In this document: positions 54,771 through 63,962 of the stretch, in pieces | Numbering within the stretch: position 1 is the stretch's first letter | Layout: each line of letters starts with the position of its first letter | Source of the DNA: Cryobacterium sp. Y82 | GTDB lineage: Bacteria; Actinomycetota; Actinomycetes; Actinomycetales; Microbacteriaceae | Length of the DNA: 64,000 bases | NCBI RefSeq assembly: GCF_002929495.1 | Contig: NZ_PJJJ01000022.1 | Location: 1-64,000 of the forward strand | Reading direction: 5' to 3' | Notes under the pieces: model-generated | Database searches by the model: none | What the model saw: only the letters and a program-made list of their open reading frames with translations | Told to the model about the DNA's origin: nothing | Made by a program: the position numbers and the translations under genes

Positions 54771-55748
54771 ATGAAGTACGTGAAGCTCGGCAGCACCGGT
54801 CTGGATGTCTCCCCGATCGCCTTGGGGTGCATGAGTTACGGCGAGCCGGAACGCGGCAACCACGCCTGGACACTGACCGAGGAGACCAGCCGGCCGTTCA
54901 TTCGGCAGGCCGTCGAAGCCGGGATTAACTTCTTCGATACCGCGAACGGGTACTCGGCCGGGTCGAGCGAAGAAATCCTCGGCCGAGCACTCAAGGAGTA
55001 TGCGAACCGGGACGAGGTCGTTGTAGCGACCAAGGTATACGCACCCGTCGGTGAAGGCCCCAACCAGCGCGGCCTGTCACGCAAAGCAGTGCTGCAGGAA
55101 ATCGACAACAGTCTCCATCGCCTCGACCTCGACTACGTGGATCTCTACATCGTGCACCGTTTCGACCCATTCACTCCCCTCGAGGAGACGCTTGAAGCCC
55201 TGCACGACGTGGTGCGCTCGGGTAAAGCGCGCTACCTGGGCGCCTCCTCGATGTTTGCCTGGCAGTTTGCCAAGGCCCTGCGCCTGCAGCAGGCGAACGG
55301 CTGGACGCCGTTCGTATCAATGCAGAGCCAGTACAACCTGATCAACCGAGAAGAGGAACGCGAAATGTTCCCCCTCGCAGTGGATGCCGGCATCGGCCTC
55401 ACCCCGTGGAGTCCGCTTGCGCGTGGAAAGCTCACTCGAAACTGGGACGAAACGACCGCCCGCACCGAGACGGACCTGTTCGGCCAGACCCTCTACGCGC
55501 AGGCGGAAGAGGGCGATCGTGCGGTTGCATCGGTCCTCGCCGACATCGCCGCTGAGCGCGGCGTGCCGCGGGCTCAGGTAGCCCTGGCCTGGGTGTCCGG
55601 CAACCCCGCCGTGACGGCGCCGATCGTTGGCGCCACGAAGCCGCACCACCTCAGCGATGCCATCGCCTCGCTCGACCTTGAGCTCAGCGCCGACGAGCGC
55701 ACGCGCCTTGAAGCATCGTACGTGCCGCGTTTGCCCGAAGGGTTCTAG
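54771..55748 (+). CDS. Aldo/keto reductase
   Basis: A 325-residue TIM-barrel reductase. The catalytic tetrad is D56 (FFDTANGYS), Y61, K88 (ATKVYAP) and H129 (YIVHRFD). The NADPH site is seen in the C-terminal GATKPHHLSDAIASLDLELS. It reduces aldehydes or ketones with NADPH. The group resembles actinobacterial AKR proteins that act on methylglyoxal or sugar aldehydes. A strong AAAGGAG box precedes ATG. It converges on the MmyB-type regulator, with 4 bases between stops. Confidence 0.9.
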   Translation: MKYVKLGSTGLDVSPIALGCMSYGEPERGNHAWTLTEETSRPFIRQAVEAGINFFDTANGYSAGSSEEILGRALKEYANRDEVVVATKVYAPVGEGPNQRGLSRKAVLQEIDNSLHRLDLDYVDLYIVHRFDPFTPLEETLEALHDVVRSGKARYLGASSMFAWQFAKALRLQQANGWTPFVSMQSQYNLINREEEREMFPLAVDAGIGLTPWSPLARGKLTRNWDETTARTETDLFGQTLYAQAEEGDRAVASVLADIAAERGVPRAQVALAWVSGNPAVTAPIVGATKPHHLSDAIASLDLELSADERTRLEASYVPRLPEGF

Positions 55749-55752
55749 ACCG

Positions 55753-56631
55753 TCAGCGAAAGGACTCGAGCGCGGCGATATTCGTCTGGTCTGTGCGCCA
55801 GGAGGCCAGGATGCGCAGCGCATCGCTGGAGGCCGACGCCGGTTGGGTGCTGTAGACGAAGAGTTGCTGGTCTGGTTCGCCCGGAACCGGGAAGGTCTCG
55901 TAGTCCACGTCCACCCGGCCGACGATCGGGTGCTCGAAGCGCTTCACGCCGAACGTGCACTCCCACACCCGGTGCTGACTCCACCACGCGCGAAATTCGT
56001 CGCTCTTGACGGTCAACTCACCGATCAGCTCGTTGAGGGCCCGGTCGTTGGGGTGGGACCGCGCGTCGTGACGGAGCATAGCCGCCACATCGCACGCCAC
56101 AATCTCCCAGTCCAGGTACAGCGTGCGCGCCGACGGGTCGAGGAATGTCCATCGGGCCATGCTGCGCCCGAGTCCCGAGCCCGTCGTGAAGTCCTTCAGC
56201 AGCAGCTTGGCGAGGTCGTTCATGGCCAGCACATCCATGCCGACGCCGAGCACGAATGCCGGTTGTTCGGTGAAGGAATCCATGATCGTGCGCACCGACG
56301 GCCGAACCGCGTGGGTGCGCCGCCGCTGCTGGATGCGGCCGCCGGTCGAGGCGGATAACAGCGAGAACAGGTAGCTGCGCTCCGCCTCGTTCAGGTGCAG
56401 CACCTCGGCGAGCGCATTGACAACGGCATCGGATGCCTGCGTCACCCGGCCCTGTTCCATGCGCGCATAGTAATCCACGCTCACGCCGGCCAGCCCCGCC
56501 ACTTCGTCACGGCGCAGGCCGGGCACCCGCCGGGCGGCCGCGTGGGGGTTGACCGACAGGCCGACATCGGCTGGCGTCAGGCGGGCCCGGGCTGAGCGCA
56601 GAAAATCAGCGAGGGTATCTTTGTCGTCCAT
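55753..56631 (-). CDS. MmyB-like XRE-family transcriptional regulator
   Basis: A 292-residue regulator. The N-terminal HTH (residues about 8-80) has RRVPGLRRDEVAGLAGVSVDYYARMEQG, a hallmark of the HTH_31 and MmyB group. The C-terminal ligand-binding domain contains PAFVLGVGMDVLAMNDLAKLLL and the arginine-rich dimer part. In relatives it binds a fatty acid or CoA-type ligand and controls antibiotic or stress genes. It lies 17 bases after the MOSC gene on the same strand, so the two are likely co-transcribed, and it is convergent with the aldo/keto reductase. Confidence 0.85.
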   Translation of the reverse strand: MDDKDTLADFLRSARARLTPADVGLSVNPHAAARRVPGLRRDEVAGLAGVSVDYYARMEQGRVTQASDAVVNALAEVLHLNEAERSYLFSLLSASTGGRIQQRRRTHAVRPSVRTIMDSFTEQPAFVLGVGMDVLAMNDLAKLLLKDFTTGSGLGRSMARWTFLDPSARTLYLDWEIVACDVAAMLRHDARSHPNDRALNELIGELTVKSDEFRAWWSQHRVWECTFGVKRFEHPIVGRVDVDYETFPVPGEPDQQLFVYSTQPASASSDALRILASWRTDQTNIAALESFR

Positions 56632-56648
56632 CCCTTTAGTATCTCCCG

Positions 56649-57404
56649 TCAGTTACCGGGGACTAATCGCACCTGGTCGCCGCAGCCGACGCTTCCGGGG
56701 CGAATGACCTGGGCGTACACGCCGAATGGCATATCACTCCCGCTCAAGCGGGCGAGGGTCTTCAGCAGGTTTGTGCCGCGAGCGCCGGTGTCGGGCTCTA
56801 AATCGATGACGGCGCAACGAGGGATGCCGGCGCCCACGAGCAGACGTGCACTCCCCACGTCGAGTTCACGACCAGCCCAGGAATCTTCAACCTGCGCGGC
56901 CGCGTCGCCCGTGTCAATTGTGAACGTCGCCCTAAAACGGCGAGCATCAACGGTCGTGGCCGCCTCATCGGCGAGCCGGCGAAGCGAACTCGTCGTCACG
57001 ATGGTGACGGAGTCGCCGTAGACCACGCCGCCCGGGGCGTTTATCTGTGCCACAGCGACATCCTTCCCGAGCAAACGAGAGAATGCCTGGGCCCACGGCC
57101 CGCCAACCACCTGCATGCCAACGGCGCGACCCCAATAGTCGAGTGTGACATTTTGACTGTTGAACTCAGGTTTTGCGGCAATCTGCTGCCCGTCGATGTC
57201 GACCGACAGCACCTCGTATTCCCACCGGGCTCGGCAGGTGAGCAATAACGGATGCTCAACAGTCTTCAACACCCGTTCGTTTGCGAGGTCAACGACCGCG
57301 AAGAGCCGGTCCCCCACCGGACCGTATGCTTCGAGCAGCACGTTTTTGCGCTTCGTATGTGGGCCGCCCTTGAGCGCCGACAGGCCAATGTCGCGAATCT
57401 GCAT
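56649..57404 (-). CDS. MOSC domain-containing protein
   Basis: A 251-residue protein. The N-terminal beta-barrel (MQIRDIGLSALKGG) is followed by the MOSC core: VVYGDSVTIVTTSSLRRLADEA, RRFRATFTID and DVGSARLLVGAGIPRCAVIDL, with the conserved Cys in PRCAVI that binds sulfur of a molybdenum-cofactor-type partner. It probably moves sulfur or nitrogen groups, as in YiiM-like enzymes. ATG 57404 is chosen over an upstream frame. It leads a two-gene unit with the MmyB-type regulator. Confidence 0.8.
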   Translation of the reverse strand: MQIRDIGLSALKGGPHTKRKNVLLEAYGPVGDRLFAVVDLANERVLKTVEHPLLLTCRARWEYEVLSVDIDGQQIAAKPEFNSQNVTLDYWGRAVGMQVVGGPWAQAFSRLLGKDVAVAQINAPGGVVYGDSVTIVTTSSLRRLADEAATTVDARRFRATFTIDTGDAAAQVEDSWAGRELDVGSARLLVGAGIPRCAVIDLEPDTGARGTNLLKTLARLSGSDMPFGVYAQVIRPGSVGCGDQVRLVPGN

Positions 57405-57511
57405 AATAGTGATCACCCTATCGGCAGACCGCCCGCGGGCCGCGCCGCCCACAGCACTTGCGAAACCTCGCTGCGGCCGCGGAGCGCCGTCCACAATCTA
57501 CAGGCGGTCGA

Positions 57512-58201
57512 TCAGCGCAGTCGTCGAGCCCGCAGGACAACGTCGTGGGTGTGATGCGACCCGGCGCCGGTTGCTACATGGCGCGGCCGGGTCTCGTCGA
57601 CCTCAACCTGCCAGCTGTCGTCCAGCAGTGCAGCGACCTGGGCCGGGCCCACATAATCGTCGGCATGAAAACCGTGGGCCGCGGCCTCCTCCTCCGTCGG
57701 GGCAGGGTGATGCACAAAAAGCAGCACACCGTTAGGAGCGACCGCCTCGAGCAACGCGTGCTCGGCAACGTTCTCGTCGGTGCGCAGCAGCGCGGGGTAC
57801 TGCGCAGAAACCAGATCGAAAGATGCCTTCGGCAGCGCCGCCTCGACTAGACCGGCGTGTAGCCAGTTCACCGGCACTCCGCGAACGGCGGCTTGGGCGG
57901 CTGCCCGGTCGAGTGCTACCCGCGACACGTCCAGCGCAGTGACGCGCCACCCGTGTTCCGCCAGCCAGAGGGCATCCGCTCCTTCGCCGCAGCCGACGTC
58001 CAACGCGCGCCCGGCCGGTAATCCTTGCGTCTCGGTCAGGAGTGTCGCGTTCGGCTGCCCACTCCACAGCTGTGCCATGTCGGCGTAGCGTTCGTCCCAG
58101 AATTCCTCAACCGCGCCGGGATCCCGAGGGGTGTGAACAGCGGATGCCGCCTTCGCGTTGTGGTCGGTGTCGCCGGGTGAGGTCTCGTGCGTGTGCTCCA
58201 T
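57512..58201 (-). CDS. Class I SAM-dependent methyltransferase
   Basis: A 229-residue methyltransferase with motif I ALDVGCGEGADALWLAEHGW (residues about 67-86), ALDVSRVALDRA as motif II and FDLVSAQYPAL as motif IV. It belongs to the thiopurine or TehB-like small-molecule group. The substrate is unknown. The ATG at 58201 begins an acidic, unconserved tail of about 20 residues, so the functional start may be further in. Confidence 0.8.
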   Translation of the reverse strand: MEHTHETSPGDTDHNAKAASAVHTPRDPGAVEEFWDERYADMAQLWSGQPNATLLTETQGLPAGRALDVGCGEGADALWLAEHGWRVTALDVSRVALDRAAAQAAVRGVPVNWLHAGLVEAALPKASFDLVSAQYPALLRTDENVAEHALLEAVAPNGVLLFVHHPAPTEEEAAAHGFHADDYVGPAQVAALLDDSWQVEVDETRPRHVATGAGSHHTHDVVLRARRLR

Positions 58202-58292
58202 GATTCAAGCATCCGTCTTTCACGGGTGCGCGACAAATTCCGGTGACCTCCGGGGTGATCATGACCCGATGCGTTCTCGCAACCGTGTGCGC

Positions 58293-59213
58293 TCAGGACT
58301 TCTCGCTGCGCAACGGCAGCGTGCGCAGGCTGGCAAACTGCCGCACTCCCCCATCGATGGGGTCGGTGAAGCGCAACTCGTTCGCGAGCAACTGCAGGGG
58401 GCGCGTGAAATCGTCGAGCGCGACATCCTGCACAACGGGGTAAAGCGGATCATTGCAGATGGGAATTCCCAAGCCGAGCATGTGCATGCGCAATTGGTGC
58501 GTGCGACCGGTGCGGGGTGTCAGCCGGTAACTGCCCAGGCCATCGACCGCCGATTCGAGTTCGATCAACGACTCGGCGTTGGCCGGCACGCCCGCCAGCA
58601 CCTCGGCTTGCCACCGACCACGGTGCGTCGTGAGGTGATTGCGCACCGTTACGGGCAGTTCGATGCCCGGCAACAGCGGCGCCAGCGCACGGTAGGTTTT
58701 TTCCACTTCGTGGCGTTGGAACATCGACTGATACGCCCCGCGCCACCGTCGCTCGGTCGACAGAACCAGCAGCCCTGACGTCCCCCGGTCCAGGCGATGC
58801 AGCGGGGACAGCTCTGGAAGCTGCAATTCCGCTCGCAGGCGCACCACCACACTCTGCACGACGTGGCGCCCGCGCGGAATGGACGAGAGAAAGGCGGGCT
58901 TGTCGATCACCACAATCCGGTCGTCACGATAGATCAGATGAATGGGCCCCGGAACAACGGTCTCCTCGGCTAGATCGCGATGGAACCACACAAAGGTGTA
59001 CGGCCGGTACGGGTCGTGGCCGTCGACTACCGCGCCGGTGCCATAGACAAAACGCTCCTGGGCCAGAAAGCCCGCCACGTCCACGAACTCCGACAACCGC
59101 TCCTCGAGCCAGGCCCCCATGGTCTCCCAGAGCGGATGCTGCGACCGTTCCGGCGTGCACACCCACGCGGCATTGAGCCCGTGCCGTTGCGGGAGTGGAG
59201 AAGGCGGCGGCAT
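58293..59213 (-). CDS. RluA-family pseudouridine synthase
   Basis: A 306-residue enzyme. The catalytic aspartate lies in LHRLDRGTSGLLVL, the family motif HRLDRxTSG. Other signatures are IVVIDKPAFLSSIPRG and TGRTHQLRMHMLGLG. It isomerises uridine to pseudouridine in tRNA or rRNA. The N-terminal half (residues 1-90) is unusual, carrying RPYTFVWFHRDLAEE, as in a group of standalone actinobacterial synthases without an S4 domain. It is divergent from the NYN gene at 59360. Confidence 0.88.
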   Translation of the reverse strand: MPPPSPLPQRHGLNAAWVCTPERSQHPLWETMGAWLEERLSEFVDVAGFLAQERFVYGTGAVVDGHDPYRPYTFVWFHRDLAEETVVPGPIHLIYRDDRIVVIDKPAFLSSIPRGRHVVQSVVVRLRAELQLPELSPLHRLDRGTSGLLVLSTERRWRGAYQSMFQRHEVEKTYRALAPLLPGIELPVTVRNHLTTHRGRWQAEVLAGVPANAESLIELESAVDGLGSYRLTPRTGRTHQLRMHMLGLGIPICNDPLYPVVQDVALDDFTRPLQLLANELRFTDPIDGGVRQFASLRTLPLRSEKS

Positions 59214-59359
59214 GCACTGATGGTACGTGGCTTCGCTCTTCTGCCGCAGTCGATTGCTGGTGCAAGTCGGAACCCGAGTTGCCCTCGCCCCGCCGCTCGG
59301 CGCAGACTGGGGGTACCGGATCGCAACTGAGTCTTCCGCCTGTGGCTAAGGAGCTCACC

Positions 59360-60367
59360 ATGACTGAACCGAACGATGCGCGCGTCGGCCTCTATATCGA
59401 CTTCGACAACATCGTCATCTCCCGCTATCAGCAGTTGCACGGGCGTAATGCTTTTCAGCGCGACGGCATCCGTGATTTCAATAAGTCGAGTGCGGATGCC
59501 GACCCCGAGGTCGCCGCGCGGCTCGCCTCCGCCACGGTGGACTTCAACGCCATCATCGACTTTGCCGCATCGTTCGGCACCCTGGTCGTGAATCGTGCCT
59601 ACGCCGACTGGTCGGTGCCCGTCAATGCGAGTTACCAGCGCCAGCTCATGTCTCGAGCGGTGGACCTGACCCAGCTGTTCACCACGACCACTCGCGGAAC
59701 CAAGAACGGTGCCGACATCCGTTTAGCCGTCGACGTTGTTGAAGACCTCTTTCGACTCCCCGACCTGACCCATGTGATCATCATCGCCGGCGACTCCGAC
59801 TACATCGCCCTCGCCCAAAAGTCGAAGCGGCTCGGTCGCTTCGTCGTTGGCATTGGCGTCGCCGGCTCGACGAGCACATCGCTTGCGGCCGCGTGCGACG
59901 AGTTCGAGGACTACGACTCGCTGCCCGGAATTGACCAAACGACCGTCACAACCATTACGCAGAGGCCCAAGGCAAGCAGGAAGGCCCCGGAAGCTGCCGA
60001 GATCGCACCCGACCCGGTGCCCATCCAGGCCCGTCTTTTCGCCACTAATCCCATGTTCTCTCACACCGAAGACGCGCAGTTCGACGAGCCTGAGGCCGGC
60101 GACGACATTGACCCACAGACACTGGCCACGGAGCTCCTGGTGCGCGCGCTGCAGATCGGTCACGCCAAGGGCGATGCCGACGAGTGGCTCAACACGGGCA
60201 CGATCAAGAACCAGATGCGCCGCATGGACCCGTCCTTCAACGAGAAGCCGCTCGGCTTTCGTTCCTTCACCGACTTTCTCTCCTCGCGAAGCGACCTGGC
60301 CGAGCTGAAAGAGGATGGCCCGCAGCGACTCATCCGGCTGCGCCCCGACTCGGAAAGTAGGCGCTAA
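59360..60367 (+). CDS. NYN-domain ribonuclease-like protein with C-terminal OST-HTH/LOTUS-like domain
   Basis: A 335-residue protein. The PIN-like NYN domain (residues 8-165) has acidic residues D14 and D16 in GLYIDFDNIVIS and later HVIIIAGDSDYIALAQKSKRLG, the LabA/DUF88 pattern of metal-dependent RNases. A linker of about 70 residues leads to a LOTUS/OST-HTH-like module (EWLNTGTIKNQMRRMDPSFNEKPLGFRSFTDFL) that binds RNA. It may degrade or control RNA. AAGGAG 6 bases upstream fixes ATG 59360. Confidence 0.85.
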   Translation: MTEPNDARVGLYIDFDNIVISRYQQLHGRNAFQRDGIRDFNKSSADADPEVAARLASATVDFNAIIDFAASFGTLVVNRAYADWSVPVNASYQRQLMSRAVDLTQLFTTTTRGTKNGADIRLAVDVVEDLFRLPDLTHVIIIAGDSDYIALAQKSKRLGRFVVGIGVAGSTSTSLAAACDEFEDYDSLPGIDQTTVTTITQRPKASRKAPEAAEIAPDPVPIQARLFATNPMFSHTEDAQFDEPEAGDDIDPQTLATELLVRALQIGHAKGDADEWLNTGTIKNQMRRMDPSFNEKPLGFRSFTDFLSSRSDLAELKEDGPQRLIRLRPDSESRR

Positions 60368-60393
60368 GCAGTCACTCGACTCTGCGCCGTCAC

Positions 60394-61140
60394 TCAAGTC
60401 TGCGGAGTCACTCGACTCTGCGCAGCGGATCGGCGACGAGAGCGCTCGGCAATCCCTGCCGCCACGAGCATCGCCACGCCTGCCGCGGCCGTCAACACTG
60501 CGACGATCGTCTCGCTGAAGGGAGTCGTGTCGTGCGACTGATAGCCCAGAACGACCGGCGCAATCTGAAAGGTGACGACGATGGTGCCCGGCACGGTGAC
60601 GCCGAGCAGCAATAGGCACGCGACGGATGACGCCCACGACACGCGCAACCAGCGCACGCTCAAAGCGATCAAACCGGCGAACGCGACCAAGCTCAGCAGT
60701 ACCTGCACCGGCAGGAATTGCAACGGAGACGGAACACCGATCAGGCCCGAAACGAGGGCGTGCATGCCGGTAATGCCGAAGGATGCCGCGGTGGCGACGG
60801 TGAGCATCCGCTCCAGGCCGCCGTCGCGGCTCGCGGCTGATCGCGCCAGGGCTCTGATACCCAGCGCCAGGAGCAGAAGACTCAAACCGAAGAGTTGAGG
60901 GGTCGTACCGAGGTTTTCCCACGGGTCCGCGGGGTAGGCGTAGTCGAAACGGTGGTCTTCGATTGTGCTGTCGGTGCGCGTCCATGAGGCGCTGAGCACG
61001 ACCCACCGTTCCAGCGAGGCGACAAGCTGAAGCGCGGCCGTTGCAAGAAACAGCCCAGCCGTGGCGAGCGATCAGCGGACCGAACCACGACGGGCGCGAT
61101 GCGTCTGCATGTGGTTGACGGTGCTAGCGATGGCTGACAT
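60394..61140 (-). pseudogene. Membrane protein gene with an in-frame TGA at codon 23
   Basis: From ATG 61140 the frame reads MSAIASTVNHMQTHRARRGSVR, then TGA at 61074-61072, then continues without interruption as SLATAGLFLATAALQLVASLERW (a first membrane helix), and on through five more hydrophobic segments to 60394. A Trp codon (TGG) is the likely original. The only start after the stop, GTG 60999, would remove the first helix. The rest (FGLSLLLLALGIRALA, VQVLLSLVAFAGLIALSV) looks intact. Either a recent nonsense mutation or a sequencing error. Confidence 0.6.
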
Positions 61141-61428
61141 GCGCCCAGAGTAGCAACATGGTGAAAGTTGGCAAGCGAACAATGGGTAAATCTAATCGTG
61201 AGGGCGTTAGCGCCGCCGCGCATCACGAATGTCGGACCGCCGTCAGCCCCTTTGCGACGCAACCGATGAAGCCGGCCAGCTCGGAGGCCGTGGGAACACC
61301 AAATATTCTTCAGTCCAACGGCGATCGTCGGTGCCCTCCCATGTGTTCTTTGGTCCTCGTATAAAGCGGTAAGCTCTTACAGTTGTCTTCCGCAGGTTTC
61401 GAATCTTGGAATCGCATTGTGGAAGCGG

Positions 61429-61504
<76 letters not shown>

Positions 61505-61505
<1 letters not shown>

Positions 61506-61541
61506 AAAGTCCCGGAAACTTAAGGGTTTCCGGGACTTTTT
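61505..61541 (+). terminator. Intrinsic terminator of tRNA-Pro
   Basis: A long perfect stem (AAAAGTCCCGGAAAC / GTTTCCGGGACTTTT, 15 bp) with a 6-base loop (TTAAGG) follows the tRNA immediately and ends in a T-run. It terminates the tRNA transcript. Confidence 0.85.
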
Positions 61542-61682
61542 AGGTTGAGGATTTGATTAAGCCATCACTACCCCATCACTTTGAGCGTTTCAGAGCCGGT
61601 TTTTCGGCCGTCTCGTGCGAGTCGCCGACGTCGGTTTCGGTACCTTCCGATCGTCCGGGACTGCCATGCGCACCTTCTGGGC

Positions 61683-61937
61683 ATGAGTATCCACGACGAC
61701 AAGCTACCCTCGACTCCCACCGACGGCTGGGGGCTCGAACCCCTGATGGATGTTGCCGAGCTGGCCGCCTACCTGGGCATCCCCATCTCCACGGTCTACG
61801 ACTGGCGGGTGCACGGGAAAGGCCCCACGGCCTACCGGTTCGGCAAGCATCTGAAGTTTGCGATCTCCGATGTGCGGGAATGGATCGCCCAGCAGCGGGA
61901 GCCCTCGAGCCCACCGTGGCGCCCCGATCGGCGGTGA
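61683..61937 (+). CDS. Excisionase-like helix-turn-helix protein
   Basis: An 84-residue protein with the MerR-type HTH_17 excisionase pattern: LMDVAELAAYLGIPISTVYDWRVHGKG then AYRFGKHLKFAISDVREWI. Such proteins bind the att region and favour excision. It lies between tRNA-Pro and the integrase gene, 6 bases before the integrase start, so the two are co-transcribed. ATG 61683 is chosen as the domain starts soon after. The longer upstream frame is basic and unconserved. Confidence 0.8.
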   Translation: MSIHDDKLPSTPTDGWGLEPLMDVAELAAYLGIPISTVYDWRVHGKGPTAYRFGKHLKFAISDVREWIAQQREPSSPPWRPDRR

Positions 61938-61943
61938 GCTGAA

Positions 61944-63131
61944 ATGGCGCGGCAACGGTTGACCATCGGCACCTTCGGCGACATCAGCACCCGCCAGTCG
62001 CCGACCGGCCGGTACGAGGCGAGAACCCGCTACCGGGACTGGGATGGCCACGCGCGCCTGGTGCAGGCCACCGGCGCCACGGCCAACGCCGCCGAGCGGG
62101 CACTGAAGGCCAAGCTCGCCGACCGGGACCTGTTCCAACCCGCCGACTCGGCGCTGACGCCCGACAGTCTGTTCAAAGACCTGGTGACGTACTGGCTGGA
62201 AGACATCGACCTGGAGGATCGGATCTCCCGGACCACCCGCAACCTGTACGAGCGCAACATGCGCACCCTGGTCTCACCGAGCTTCGACAACCTGGCGCTG
62301 CGGGAGATCGGCGTGGCCCGGTGCGACAAATTCATCAAGCAACTCGCGAAGCTCTCTTACAGCCGAGCCAAACAGGCCCGGGTCGTGCTGCGGCTGGCAT
62401 TGGAGCTGGCGGTGCGGCACGAGGTGCTCCCCCGCAACCCGATGGACCATGTCTCCCGTCTCCACCGCGAGCCGCACGTGCCGAATGCCCTCACCGCCCC
62501 AGAGGTGAACGTCATCCGCGCGGCGATCGCGCAATGGGAGAGCGCCGCCAACCATATCTCTGGGCCCAAACCCGATGGCCAGCTCGGCGCGATCATCGAG
62601 GTGATGCTCGGCACCTCGGCCCGGATCGGTGAGGTTCTCGCCGTCCGACGCCGGGACATTGACATCACCAGTGCCGTGCCTTCCATTCGCCTGGCCGGAA
62701 CCATCGTCAGTCGCAACGGCGAACTGACTTTCCGGCAAGACCATCCCAAAACCGCGAAGTCCACGCGTGTTGTGGCACTGCCCACATTCACCGCCGACGC
62801 CGTGCGCCGGCGGCTTGCCAAATTCGGGAGCCTGGGTCTGGATGGGCTGCTGTTTCAGTCCCGCGACGGCACTCCGTTGACGACCGCGAACGTGCGTCGT
62901 CAGTTGCGACAGGTGCTTGAGGGAGCCGGCATCAACGGAGTGACACCGCACATGTTCCGCCGCACGGTCGCCACCGCGGTCAACACCAACGCCAGCATCG
63001 AACTCGCCGCGGAGCTGCTCGGACATACGGACACGAGGATCACTGTGATGCACTACATCCAACGCAGCGAGCTGGTGAACCCCGCCACCGCCGCGCTTCT
63101 CGACCGGGCATTCGCGAAAGACGAGGAGTGA
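61944..63131 (+). CDS. Tyrosine-type site-specific integrase
   Basis: A 395-residue phage-type integrase with an N-terminal AP2-like arm, a SAM-like core-binding domain (about residues 75-170) and the catalytic domain. R227 (TSARIGEVLAV), H336 and R339 (PHMFRRTVAT), H361 (LLGHTDTR) and the nucleophile Y371 (VMHYIQR) are all present. It integrates an element at the 3' end of tRNA-Pro at 61429. It is complete and may be active. Its 3' end is repeated, diverged, about 90 bases later. Confidence 0.92.
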   Translation: MARQRLTIGTFGDISTRQSPTGRYEARTRYRDWDGHARLVQATGATANAAERALKAKLADRDLFQPADSALTPDSLFKDLVTYWLEDIDLEDRISRTTRNLYERNMRTLVSPSFDNLALREIGVARCDKFIKQLAKLSYSRAKQARVVLRLALELAVRHEVLPRNPMDHVSRLHREPHVPNALTAPEVNVIRAAIAQWESAANHISGPKPDGQLGAIIEVMLGTSARIGEVLAVRRRDIDITSAVPSIRLAGTIVSRNGELTFRQDHPKTAKSTRVVALPTFTADAVRRRLAKFGSLGLDGLLFQSRDGTPLTTANVRRQLRQVLEGAGINGVTPHMFRRTVATAVNTNASIELAAELLGHTDTRITVMHYIQRSELVNPATAALLDRAFAKDEE

Positions 63132-63310
63132 ACACGGTGCTGCCACGGTGGCAGCACCCCCTGATCTGGGGTTTTTCTGCGAGTCGCGCATCAGCTGCCC
63201 GACCGCTGCCGCACTTCTCGACCGGGCCTTGGCCAGACTTGCCGACTGGAATGCGGCGGTGCCACGGTGGCCCCACCGTGTGATCTGGGGTTTTGTCGAA
63301 TTTTCTGTTC
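63132..63310 (+). repeat. Diverged partial duplicate of the integrase 3' end and its terminator
   Basis: After the integrase stop, a hairpin GTGCTGCCA-CGG-TGGCAGCAC (63137-63157) precedes CCCC-TGATCT-GGGG-TTTTT. About 90 to 120 bases later the pattern recurs: CCGCACTTCTCGACCGGGC matches the integrase end CCGCGCTTCTCGACCGGGC, and GGTGCCACGGTGG and TGATCTGGGGTTTT match the terminator. It reads as the codons for TAAALLDRALA. This is the scar of a tandem duplication or of an earlier integrase gene. Confidence 0.65.
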
Positions 63311-63419
63311 ACGTCCGGCCCGTCACCGAGGGTGCCAGCTATGACTATCCTCAGTGATACACCGAAATTTGAGCATGCGCAATCGTCGTTTGGCCATCTG
63401 GAAGAAATAGCGTCTCGCC

Positions 63420-63789
63420 ATGGACGGCAGCGAGAGCGGCAGACAGAAGACGGCCGAGGGCGATGCGGCGTGGACACTGCCGGCAGTTATGACTGGCCGG
63501 GCGAGCCCCGCGAAAGCGGCCGTCGGTGACGAGCCCGTCTTCGCGTACATCGCCAGTCTTCCGCATCCGCAGCGAGACATCGCCGAAGCAATCGATGCAT
63601 TGGCCGCCAATACTCTGCCCGACCTCCAGCGTTCTGTGAAGTGGGGTGTGGCCAACCACGGAGTATGTGACGGGTGGTGCTTCAGCTGCGGCGGCTTTTG
63701 CCGGCCACGTCAAGCTCATGTTCATCAACGGCGCGGCACTCGAGCCGGTACCGCCGGTGACACCAGTAGGGGTGGTCCTGCCCCGTTGA
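63420..63789 (+). pseudogene. Frameshifted, 3'-truncated DUF1801 protein gene
   Basis: The frame reads EPVFAYIASLPHPQRDIAEA and LPDLQRSVKWGVANHGVCDG as in DUF1801 proteins, then GWCFSCGGF. An extra T in the TTTT at 63696-63699 shifts it. In the next frame the protein continues as AGHVKLMFINGAALEPVPPV and stops at TGA 63787-63789. The normal C-terminal 40 or so residues are absent, because IS-like sequence takes over. DUF1801 proteins are small and of unknown function. Confidence 0.7.
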
Positions 63790-63962
63790 GTGGACACCTC
63801 ACAAGAGAGAATGTTCACATAACGCCTCGGATTGGTGGGCATCTACCCGAAGAAGTGGCAGACCACCACGATCATTGACCATGCCGACGCTTGCCCGATC
63901 GACGCGGTCAAGCGGGAATGGGACACCGGGGCCCTGAACCAGGTCTGGGTCGGTGACATTTA
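63773..63962 (+). mobile_element. IS3-type transposase remnant
   Basis: The bases TGGTCCTGCCCCGTTGAG at 63773-63790 resemble an IS3-family end. From about 63833 the frame reads LVGIYPKKWQTTTIID and VKREWDTGALNQVWVGDI, the segment before the first catalytic DDE aspartate of an IS3/IS481-type transposase, then stops at TAA where the next residues would follow. The rest of the transposase is missing, so it is a deleted copy. Confidence 0.55.

Noticed and set aside
63420..63878. Reading the whole 152-codon frame as one intact gene
   Set aside because: The conserved DUF1801 sequence moves to the next frame at the TTTT run, so the long frame is an artefact of the frameshift.
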